Source of the DNA: Ornithobacterium rhinotracheale DSM 15997
Lineage (GTDB): Bacteria > Bacteroidota > Bacteroidia > Flavobacteriales > Weeksellaceae
Reading direction: 5' to 3'
Assembly: GCF_000265465.1 (NCBI RefSeq)
Contig: NC_018016.1
Span: 1,121,501 to 1,185,500, forward strand
Length of the DNA: 64,000 bases
Under the pieces are notes generated by a model. It saw only the letters and a program-made list of their open reading frames with translations. It was not told the origin of the DNA and ran no database searches. The position numbers and the translations under genes were made by a program. Below, in pieces: positions 16,408 to 22,324 of this stretch. Within the stretch, counting starts at the first letter, position 1. Every line of letters begins with the position of its first letter.

Positions 16408-16827
16408 TTATCTAGTTTTAATTTGTCCGAAATATCCACCATTAGGTGCTTTAGTTGAAATTACCATTCCCAGCTTTTGCAAATACACTTTTCCAGTATT
16501 CACATTGAAACTTGCTATTTCTAAAACCTTTGCGCCAGTCTTTTTATAGAAAGCCTCAAACATCATAGTTATAAATCTATTTCCAGTGTTTGGAGACTCT
16601 GAACGCACACTCTTAGAGTTTTCAAATGCTTTAACAGTTATCATACCTCTTTGCTTTGAATAATTCCAAGCCGTAACATAAAACCTTCCATTCTTGGATT
16701 GTCCAGCTTTAGCCCCAGAATGTTTTTTAGGTTGTCTCTGATTATTATAACCTCGGTCATAACCTCGGTTAAAATTAGGGTTGGGATTTCCACCCCAACC
16801 ATTACTATATCCATTATTATACGCCAT
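16408..16827 (-). CDS. Phage Gly/Asn-rich basic protein, possible nucleic-acid-binding protein (139 aa)
   Basis: The first 40 residues are a low-complexity Gly/Asn/Tyr/Arg tail (GYSNGWGGNPNPNF, RGYDRGYNNQRQPKK). A compact basic beta-rich domain follows (about 47-137: GRFYVTAWNYSKQRGM, ITVKAFENSKSVRSES, KVLEIASFNVNTGKV). A disordered basic arm plus small beta domain is typical of genome-binding proteins, and a single-stranded DNA phage needs one, so an ssDNA-binding or packaging role is plausible. There is no recognised family and no membrane segment. Confidence 0.55.
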   Translation of the reverse strand: MAYNNGYSNGWGGNPNPNFNRGYDRGYNNQRQPKKHSGAKAGQSKNGRFYVTAWNYSKQRGMITVKAFENSKSVRSESPNTGNRFITMMFEAFYKKTGAKVLEIASFNVNTGKVYLQKLGMVISTKAPNGGYFGQIKTR

Positions 16828-16850
16828 TTCTATACTTTTTTAGTTAATAA

Positions 16851-17015
16851 TTACCAGCCTCTTCTTTTTCCTTTGATTTTAATCCAGCCCATGTACACGG
16901 ATAAAATCACTGCTCCCAATCCTAAAACCAAAAAGGTCGCAATACTTGTCCCTGCACCATTACCACTTAATGGCTTTAGTAAAAAACTATCAACTTTTGT
17001 TATTAATTCTTTCAT
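16851..17015 (-). CDS. Phage one-helix membrane protein (54 aa)
   Basis: From ATG 17015 to TAA at 16851-16853. The product has an N-terminal polar segment, a Gly-rich membrane helix (about 24-44: SIATFLVLGLGAVILSVYMG) and a basic tail (KIKGKRRGW). The basic tail next to a single helix resembles virion-membrane or filamentous coat peptides. It sits neatly between two phage genes in the same direction. Confidence 0.55.
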   Translation of the reverse strand: MKELITKVDSFLLKPLSGNGAGTSIATFLVLGLGAVILSVYMGWIKIKGKRRGW

Positions 17016-17035
17016 CTTTATTTTGTTTTTAAATG

Positions 17036-17803
17036 TTATTTTTTCTTTGTTAATAAATAAATCAATGCCCCTCCTAGTAATAAATACAAAATGTTATTGT
17101 CATTTCGCCCAACATGTCCAGTAGCTTTTCCATATACCTCCCCGTCTGTTACCGCAGGATACGCACCTTCTGTAGGCATTCCTGTTTTAAGTGTTTGATC
17201 CTTACTAGGTCTGTAATCCGATGAACCTGCTTGGCTATCTGCTTGTCTTTCAGCATCTGTTTTTTCTCTAAAGAATGGCACGCGCAAAACTTCCTTACTC
17301 ACGGCATCCCCTCTTGAAGTGTCACGGAATGGGAAATTTAAGTTTACATCAGTTCCTTTTGGATATTCTTTATCACCAACATAGGCAAACTTAGTCTGAT
17401 ACTCCTTAAGCAATCTCCCGTAAGCCTCAGTTATCATAGCCGCCAATGCTTCAGTTCCTTTTCTCGTACAATCCTTTCCCCATGGAAAACCAGAAGCGCA
17501 GACTTTTAAATAAAGTAACGCCTTATTAAAATTGTCAGCACTGGCTACCTTAGTAAACCCAGATTGTTCAATAATCCATTCAACGATTGTGGTTCCTTCT
17601 TTCATCGCTCTACTAGGCGACCAGCTCGAGCCCCAACAATGCAAATCAAAGCCGTTTGCCAAAACGCTATCTAACCCCCCAGTTATCTTACTTAATACAC
17701 CGCCTACTATCTTTCCTCCAAATTGACCAAGAGAGGAGCCGGAGGCGTTACCGCCCCCCACACTTCCAATTAAACTACTTACCGCTGTTACTGCTCCAAT
17801 CAT
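17036..17803 (-). CDS. Phage structural protein candidate with hydrophobic ends (255 aa)
   Basis: The first 45 residues are Gly/Ser/Val-rich and weakly hydrophobic (MIGAVTAVSSLIGSVGGG). The middle is globular with Trp and Cys (CWGSSWSPSRAMKEG, CASGFPWGKDC). A Ser/Asp-rich linker leads to a C-terminal membrane helix (about 235-251: ILYLLLGGALIYLLTKKK). A tail-anchored virion protein fits. It follows the coat candidate by 7 bases, so both are probably made in quantity from the same promoter. The family is unknown. Confidence 0.6.
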   Translation of the reverse strand: MIGAVTAVSSLIGSVGGGNASGSSLGQFGGKIVGGVLSKITGGLDSVLANGFDLHCWGSSWSPSRAMKEGTTIVEWIIEQSGFTKVASADNFNKALLYLKVCASGFPWGKDCTRKGTEALAAMITEAYGRLLKEYQTKFAYVGDKEYPKGTDVNLNFPFRDTSRGDAVSKEVLRVPFFREKTDAERQADSQAGSSDYRPSKDQTLKTGMPTEGAYPAVTDGEVYGKATGHVGRNDNNILYLLLGGALIYLLTKKK

Positions 17804-17810
17804 TTCAATA

Positions 17811-18461
17811 TTATTTTGCGTCTAACAAATAGAATGTAAATTCTTCTCCTACATTTTTATACACTGCTAAGGTGTATAAGCCTGTTAAATCCAATGCAGG
17901 TAATTTCGATAACTCATCAATCCTTGCATTTTTTGCATAATCAAGTTGTAGTTGCGAAATCCTTGTTTTGCCCTGTGCATTGATAACTTGCAATTCATTT
18001 GGTGTCTTTTCAGCTACCAAATAATCAAATGCTAATACATCAACATCCTTTACAGATATATTTTGGTCAAGCTTCACTTGTTGCACATAAATAGGCTCTG
18101 CACTTCCAATAGCCTCAAATGTTTCTGCAGTTACATTCTGTGCTTGTCCACCCGATACATGGAACTCAATGTAAGTTTTGTCACCTAATGGCAAACTTCC
18201 AGATTTAGAAAAAGGAATTACCGCTACTTTGTCGCTACCAATTGTTGTTTGCAATTTAACAAAATGAACGCCCAACAATTCTGTAAATAGCTTAACGCTC
18301 ATCTTTGGCACCAAAACCTTTTTAGTAAAGGTTTCATCTACTAGGTAAGACTCAATTTGCACCTGTCCGAAATCGGTACTTGAATTACCTTTTAAAATCA
18401 AACCCGCTGCACTTTCCTTAACTTCCAGCACCTCGGTTGCTTTTGCTAATGTTACTCTCAT
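17811..18461 (-). CDS. Beta-rich protein, candidate major coat protein (216 aa)
   Basis: This is the first gene after the promoter at 18490-18497. The 216-residue product has no signal peptide or membrane helix and is made of alternating short strands (TKATEV-like start, GLILKGNSSTDFGQVQIESYLVD in style, KTYIEFHVSGG, EFTFYLLD at the end). This fits a jelly-roll capsid protein. It is shorter than the double jelly-roll coats of PM2 (269 residues) and FLiP, so it may be a compact variant or a single jelly-roll. The call rests on operon position and composition, not on a recognised motif. Confidence 0.5.
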   Translation of the reverse strand: MRVTLAKATEVLEVKESAAGLILKGNSSTDFGQVQIESYLVDETFTKKVLVPKMSVKLFTELLGVHFVKLQTTIGSDKVAVIPFSKSGSLPLGDKTYIEFHVSGGQAQNVTAETFEAIGSAEPIYVQQVKLDQNISVKDVDVLAFDYLVAEKTPNELQVINAQGKTRISQLQLDYAKNARIDELSKLPALDLTGLYTLAVYKNVGEEFTFYLLDAK

Positions 18462-18489
18462 TTTTATATCTTATTTTAAATTTCTGAAA

Positions 18490-18497
18490 CAAAGATA
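18490..18497 (-). promoter_or_regulatory. -7 box (TATCTTTG) of the phage structural operon
   Basis: On the minus strand the box lies 29 bases before the coat-candidate start at 18461, in the main intergenic gap of the provirus. Confidence 0.6.
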
Positions 18498-18527
18498 TTA
18501 AGCATGCAAAAGCACTTTTTAAAATCT

Positions 18528-18561
18528 AGCGATTTTTACCACTTTTAAGCGATTTATACCA
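18528..18561. repeat. Two direct 14-base repeats upstream of the structural promoter
   Basis: AGCGATTTTTACCA (18528-18541) and AGCGATTTATACCA (18548-18561) match at 13 of 14 positions with a 20-base period, close to two DNA turns. They lie just upstream of the promoter and downstream of the HTH gene, as expected of operator sites or replication iterons. Confidence 0.5.
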
Positions 18562-18571
18562 ATTTTTGACA

Positions 18572-18736
18572 CTAATCATCAAAATATTTTTTTACGAGCT
18601 TTAGCGTTAGATATTTCTTTTTATAGTGGCTTAAAATATCTTTTTTTATCATGCGTGCAGTGGAATAGCTTACGCCTAAATAATTAGCTAGCTCCTTAGC
18701 ACTAATTATTTGCAAGTTCTGTGTATTGTTTTTCAT
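18572..18736 (-). CDS. Small helix-turn-helix protein (54 aa), likely phage regulator or excisionase-like protein
   Basis: From ATG 18736 to TAG at 18572-18574, overlapping the 3' end of rep by 35 bases. The central segment IISAKELANYLGVSYSTARMIK (about 10-31) is a classic HTH of the MerR/excisionase type; the tail is basic and helical (KKDILSHYKKKYLTLKLVKKYF). It is encoded immediately beside the paired 14-base repeats and the structural promoter, so those repeats are the natural target. An alternative is control of the direction of transposition. Confidence 0.65.
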   Translation of the reverse strand: MKNNTQNLQIISAKELANYLGVSYSTARMIKKDILSHYKKKYLTLKLVKKYFDD

Positions 18737-19865
18737 AAATTAATTGGATTAACTGGTCTAAATTTATACTCAAATCGGTATCTAATAACTGTCTTATGGC
18801 TTTATTATAAATTTTTAAATGCTCGTTTAATTTTTTATATCCCTTGCGGATCATCTGATATACTTTACCTTTATACAACTCTACAAATTGAATAGCAGTA
18901 GGCACATACTCCAATTTTCCCCGCAAGTGGTTTAACTCCTCTAAATAACTGCTAACTTCAAAATTTAAATAATTGAGTTTTTTTACCTTATTTGATGCGC
19001 CCCACACCGCACCAATTACTGGGCGTTTATTTTCTTCTTGCTTTAATAGATATTTCACCACATACGCAACTATATTTCGTTTACTCTTTGGCGTTTCAAT
19101 TTTAGTACTTGGGGGATTGCTCCAACCCATTTTTTTATTACGCTGGTAAGCTAGTATGCAGTCTTTTTCTGATTTATAATTTTTTGAATACTTAGCCATA
19201 TATTCTTTAGCCGTTAAGCGGTTCATCTTTTCAGAATATCTATCAACATAACCATATTTATTTATATACTGGTTCCATATGCGCTGAATATCCTCACGAG
19301 GGATTTGCGTATCAATCAAAACATGAAAATGAATATTTCCATTCTTCTGCGTCTCCGCTTTCCAGAGATAATTTTTTAAACCATAGACCTTTTTTAAATG
19401 GTCAAGATACTTAGCAAGTATTTTACGCAACACTCTATCATGGTGCTTTTGGGCACTGGGCAAGGTCAAGGTTACAAAAGATAAATATTTGTCCTTGTTT
19501 GATTTCGTTGCGTCAGCAAATAAAATAGCATACTTCTTTATATTCCTTACTTGAGTATCCGAGAGCGTTCCTAAATCCTTTAAAACATGCCCTTTCTCAT
19601 TATACACTTCTTGTTGTTTCTCCTTATACAACTCAACACACTTTTCAGCATATTTAACAATTGAACCAAACTCTGAAATATCATCTAGTGCGTTTAACTC
19701 ATCTAATTCTGTTTTTTCCTTGTTTAGATTTTGGCGTAAAGTAGGAGCATAGCCTACTTCGTAATTTCGTAAGTCCATCACATAACTATAATGCAATAGG
19801 CTAGTAGGTCTAAGCTGAACCTTTTCACACAAATAATAATTATTAACCTCTTGATATTGTCGCAT
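18702..19865 (-). CDS. HUH rolling-circle replication initiator (Rep)
   Basis: The 387-residue protein has the three motifs of HUH endonucleases in order: motif 1 FVTLTLP at 130-136, motif 2 HFH at 179-181 within GNIHFHVLID, and motif 3 with candidate nicking tyrosines Tyr268 and Tyr272 in YVVKYLLK. It nicks one DNA strand and becomes covalently linked to start rolling-circle replication, as in microviruses, filamentous phages and PM2/FLiP-type phages. There is no helicase domain. The start ATG 19865 is 36 bases downstream of a strong hairpin (19894-19930) that could be its nick site. Confidence 0.88.
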   Translation of the reverse strand: MRQYQEVNNYYLCEKVQLRPTSLLHYSYVMDLRNYEVGYAPTLRQNLNKEKTELDELNALDDISEFGSIVKYAEKCVELYKEKQQEVYNEKGHVLKDLGTLSDTQVRNIKKYAILFADATKSNKDKYLSFVTLTLPSAQKHHDRVLRKILAKYLDHLKKVYGLKNYLWKAETQKNGNIHFHVLIDTQIPREDIQRIWNQYINKYGYVDRYSEKMNRLTAKEYMAKYSKNYKSEKDCILAYQRNKKMGWSNPPSTKIETPKSKRNIVAYVVKYLLKQEENKRPVIGAVWGASNKVKKLNYLNFEVSSYLEELNHLRGKLEYVPTAIQFVELYKGKVYQMIRKGYKKLNEHLKIYNKAIRQLLDTDLSINLDQLIQLIYEKQYTELANN

Positions 19866-19893
19866 TTACAGGGATTTTTGCCGTTAGATTTTA

Positions 19894-19930
19894 CCGATAC
19901 TTGAGACGAGCCCACTCAAAAGCCTATCGG
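19894..19930 (-). other. Candidate double-strand replication origin hairpin
   Basis: CCGATA and TATCGG pair around an inner TTGAG/CTCAA stem, between the 81-aa gene and rep. No T run follows, so it is not a terminator. Rolling-circle origins are typically such hairpins next to rep. Confidence 0.4.
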
Positions 19931-20169
19931 CTTTCTATAAAAAAATCGGTTTCTTCTTTTTTCACAGCCACACGATGATATAAAATATCCTTAGGTTTAA
20001 AAGTTATCCACGAACGACCAGAAAATAATACCTCAATATTATTTTCTTGTTTCAACACCTGTACTACAATACCATATTCATATATGTACTGCTTAGGTTC
20101 TAAATGATTTACGGGAATGGGTACAAACTTCTGTACTACCAAAAAAGGTCTGATTTCTTCTCTTTGCAT
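19924..20169 (-). CDS. First gene of the provirus, unknown protein (81 aa)
   Basis: The 81-residue product has no membrane segment; it is basic/aromatic and beta-rich (FLVVQKFVPIPV, YGIVVQVLKQENNIEVLFSGRSWITF), ending with an acidic/aromatic tail (KKEETDFFIESR). The strand pattern and GRSWITFKPKD segment suggest a small SH3-like or OB-like barrel. As the gene before rep it may help replication or gene control. Its stop codon lies in the left arm of the candidate origin hairpin. Confidence 0.55.
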   Translation of the reverse strand: MQREEIRPFLVVQKFVPIPVNHLEPKQYIYEYGIVVQVLKQENNIEVLFSGRSWITFKPKDILYHRVAVKKEETDFFIESR

Positions 20170-20196
20170 ACGCTTTTAGTTTTAAATTATTTAAGC

Positions 20197-20216
20197 GTTG
20201 CATTTGTGTTTTGAAT
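20197..20216 (-). repeat. Candidate right terminal inverted repeat of the provirus
   Basis: The minus-strand sequence ATTCAAAACACAAATGCAAC pairs with 11895-11914 (15 of 20). It ends about 28 bases before the promoter of the first tRNA-Val gene. Confidence 0.5.
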
Positions 20217-20267
20217 GTGCCTCAAGAAAAAATTACACAAAATTTTTGCAGAATTAAAAAAGCGATG

Positions 20268-20275
20268 TATATTTG
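20268..20275 (+). promoter_or_regulatory. Promoter of tRNA-Val copy 1 (TTTG-N19-TATATTTG)
   Basis: TTTG at 20245-20248, then 19 bases, then TATATTTG. Confidence 0.75.
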
Positions 20276-20319
20276 CAGTCCGATTGAGAAACGAACTCTG
20301 TTTTCAATTTAAAATCTTT

Positions 20320-20397
20320 GGGATTTTAGCTCAGTTGGTTTAGAGCACCTGCCTTACAAGCAGGGGGTCGGGGGTTCGAATCCCTCAAATCCCACCA
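20320..20397 (+). tRNA. tRNA-Val(TAC), copy 1
   Basis: Acceptor GGGATTT/AAATCCC, anticodon stem CCTGC/GCAGG with loop CTTACAA (anticodon TAC), T loop TTCGAAT, encoded CCA. Confidence 0.95.
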
Positions 20398-20402
20398 ATT
20401 CA

Positions 20403-20431
20403 AAAGCGTTGATTTTTTCAACGCTTTTTTT
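20403..20431 (+). terminator. Terminator of tRNA-Val copy 1
   Basis: The stem AGCGTTGA/TCAACGCT is followed by seven T residues. Confidence 0.85.
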
Positions 20432-20538
20432 GTTTTAAACCTTTAGCCTTAAAACCAAAAAAATGCCCAAAATTCCATTTTTTACGATTTTTTGTCATTA
20501 AATTCATCAATAAAATTTGGAGAAATAAAAAAGTGATG

Positions 20539-20546
20539 TATATTTG
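20539..20546 (+). promoter_or_regulatory. Promoter of tRNA-Val copy 2 (TTTG-N19-TATATTTG)
   Basis: TTTG at 20516-20519 with a 19-base spacer, like copy 1. Confidence 0.75.
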
Positions 20547-20590
20547 CAATCCGATTGAGAAACGAACTCTGTTTTCAATTTAAAATCTTT

Positions 20591-20668
20591 GGGATTTTAG
20601 CTCAGTTGGTTTAGAGCACCTGCCTTACAAGCAGGGGGTCGGGGGTTCGAATCCCTCAAATCCCACCA
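20591..20668 (+). tRNA. tRNA-Val(TAC), copy 2
   Basis: The 78-base sequence is identical to copy 1, including the encoded CCA. Confidence 0.95.
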
Positions 20669-20673
20669 ATTCA

Positions 20674-20703
20674 AAAAGCGTTGATTTTTTCAACGCTTTT
20701 TTT
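20674..20703 (+). terminator. Terminator of tRNA-Val copy 2
   Basis: Same AGCGTTGA/TCAACGCT stem and T run as copy 1. Confidence 0.85.
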
Positions 20704-20859
20704 GTTTTAAACCTTTAGCCTTAAAACCAAAAAATACCCAAAATTCCATTTTTTTCATTGCTTAAAGTGGGCATGCCTCCTTATTCAATTAAAAGCCAAA
20801 TTCCTTTAGTTATGATAAAAATAAGTGCAGTTTTTCTCCCAAAAGCCAAAAAATCTCCC

Positions 20860-20867
20860 TACATTTG
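20860..20867 (+). promoter_or_regulatory. manA: -7 box (TACATTTG) of manA
   Basis: A TAnnTTTG match 27 bases before the manA ATG. Confidence 0.6.
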
Positions 20868-20893
20868 AGTAACAAAAATTCAAACACGCATTT

Positions 20894-21829
20894 ATGAAAC
20901 TATATCCGATCAAATTTGAACCCATTTTGATGGACAAAGTATGGGGTGGCGAAGCAATGCAACGCGCACTCGACAAAAAATCTGATTCTAAAAACTTAGG
21001 CGAGTCTTGGGAAATCTCTGATGTGCAAGGCAATGTTTCTGTTGTTGCTAATGGCGAATACCAAGGCGAAAACTTGAGAGATTTAATCTTGAAATTTCCC
21101 AAAGAGCTCATCGGGAAAGCAGACGCCAAGGAATTTCCGATTTTGATTAAATTTTTGGACGCCAATGTGCCACTTTCTATCCAAGTGCACCCGAACGAAG
21201 AGCTAGCGCAAAAAATGGAAAACAGCCACGGAAAAACCGAAATGTGGTATATTGTAGATGCTACCGACAAGGCAGAAATCTACCTCGGCTGGAAAGAAGA
21301 GTACCCGAAAGAAGAGCTAATTGAAGCTTACAAAGCGGGGAACATCAAGGATTATTTAAAAGTATATAAGCCTAAAAAAGGGGAATTTTATTTTGTGCCT
21401 GCGGGGAGCATTCACGCCTTGGGTGGCGGGCTTATTGTTGCCGAAATTCAGCAAACTTCTGATGTAACTTATCGTATTTATGACTGGGGACGCACCGACC
21501 GCGAATTGCATATTCCGCAATCAATTGAAGTAACGGATTACACTTTTAAAGATGATTTTAAACTTGATTATGGCAAAGCTGAAAATAGCTTAAACCCTGT
21601 CATCGAAAGTGAATTTTTCCAAACTGTTTTCTTAAACATTACTGATAGCATTTCGCTCGACACAGCAGGCTCTTACGATGTTTTGATGTGCGTGGAGGGC
21701 AAAGGAACGATTGTTTACCCAGATGGAGAAATAAGTATTCAGCTAGGCGAAACGATTTTAATTCCTGCAGCTCTCGGCAAATACGAGCTCAAAGGCAAAG
21801 ATTTAAAAGTTTTAAAAGTAAAAGCTTAG
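20894..21829 (+). CDS. manA: Mannose-6-phosphate isomerase, class I
   Basis: The 311-residue cupin enzyme interconverts mannose-6-phosphate and fructose-6-phosphate, feeding GDP-sugar and capsule synthesis. Zinc ligands are visible in the IQVHPNEELA block (about 95-104) and in the SIHALGGG block (about 172-179). The opening KLYPIKFEPILMDKVWGG is typical of the short bacterial class. The gene is monocistronic between the tRNA-Val pair and a bidirectional terminator. Confidence 0.95.
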   Translation: MKLYPIKFEPILMDKVWGGEAMQRALDKKSDSKNLGESWEISDVQGNVSVVANGEYQGENLRDLILKFPKELIGKADAKEFPILIKFLDANVPLSIQVHPNEELAQKMENSHGKTEMWYIVDATDKAEIYLGWKEEYPKEELIEAYKAGNIKDYLKVYKPKKGEFYFVPAGSIHALGGGLIVAEIQQTSDVTYRIYDWGRTDRELHIPQSIEVTDYTFKDDFKLDYGKAENSLNPVIESEFFQTVFLNITDSISLDTAGSYDVLMCVEGKGTIVYPDGEISIQLGETILIPAALGKYELKGKDLKVLKVKA

Positions 21830-21833
21830 TCAT

Positions 21834-21868
21834 AAAAAAAGCCGTTCCAGATGGAACGGCTTTTTTTT
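21834..21868. terminator. Bidirectional terminator between manA and the haem-binding protein gene
   Basis: An A run, the stem GCCGTTCCA/TGGAACGGC and a T run serve both converging genes. Confidence 0.85.
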
Positions 21869-21870
21869 AT

Positions 21871-22320
21871 TTAATTTTGTTTTTTCATTAAATCCGAAAA
21901 GTATTTTACCAAGGCAGCTCGCTGCGCATCGGTAAGTCTTGCCTCTTCGTGCAACCAAGTGTAGCTGCTTAGCGGCATTTTCTTGTTCTGAGTTTTCTCG
22001 GCACATTCATCTAGCTTTTTATTGGCTTTATTGAGAGCTACATAACGCGCCCAATTGCTAAAGTTGAGCTCCTCACGCCCTTCATTAATATGATTTTTTA
22101 GCCAAAAATTAACGGGTGCTATTTTCGCATACCACGGATACACTGTCTCGTTTGAATGGCAATCATAACACGCCGAATGCACTAAACTTTGTACCTCGGC
22201 AGGTGCCTCATTGATGTAGAAAAAATCATCTTCTGGCACACTGGCAGGATTTGATAAATCTACTGGAATTAATTGTATAGCGATCAACACTACAACAATT
22301 GCAACTAAAATTTTCTTCAT
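21871..22320 (-). CDS. Haem-binding domain protein (monohaem cytochrome-like, 149 aa)
   Basis: An N-terminal membrane anchor or signal segment (about 3-20) precedes a domain with one c-type haem motif, CYDCH, in VHSACYDCHSNETVYPW. The conserved WYAKIAPVNFWLKNHI and NFSNWARY blocks identify the Bacteroidota haem-binding domain family (Haem_bd). It acts in the periplasm, probably as an electron carrier or redox sensor. It begins 4 bases after the end of the 536-aa lipoprotein gene, so the two are co-transcribed. Confidence 0.85.
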   Translation of the reverse strand: MKKILVAIVVVLIAIQLIPVDLSNPASVPEDDFFYINEAPAEVQSLVHSACYDCHSNETVYPWYAKIAPVNFWLKNHINEGREELNFSNWARYVALNKANKKLDECAEKTQNKKMPLSSYTWLHEEARLTDAQRAALVKYFSDLMKKQN

Positions 22321-22324
22321 TTTT

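Larger units (their letters stand above)
11889..20222 (-). mobile_element. Provirus of a small Rep-encoding phage, with an IS30-family transposase at one end
   Basis: About 8.3 kb of tightly packed minus-strand genes between tyrS and the tRNA-Val pair. It encodes an HUH Rep, a small HTH protein, a beta-rich coat candidate, several one-helix membrane proteins, a GH19 endolysin, a holin-like peptide and a DDE transposase. Gene overlaps of 1-4 bases and products of 32-140 residues are typical of small phages. Size and content recall the Flavobacterium phage FLiP and PM2-type genomes (about 9-10 kb, Rep plus membrane virion), though the coat identity is not proven. Ends are set from a candidate terminal inverted repeat (11895-11914 against 20197-20216, 15/20) plus a few flanking bases; no target-site duplication could be recognised, so the exact limits are uncertain by tens of bases. 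Confidence 0.75.
20256..20755 (+). repeat. Tandem duplication of a tRNA-Val transcription unit (period 271 bases)
   Basis: Promoter, 5' leader, tRNA, hairpin terminator and about 50 bases of flank are repeated nearly exactly (20256-20484 and 20527-20755). Differences are a few substitutions and one-base changes in A runs. Confidence 0.9.

Noticed and set aside
20806-21270. Minus-strand ORF of 154 codons in manA
   Set aside because: It is antisense to conserved ManA motifs and has no signal or domain.
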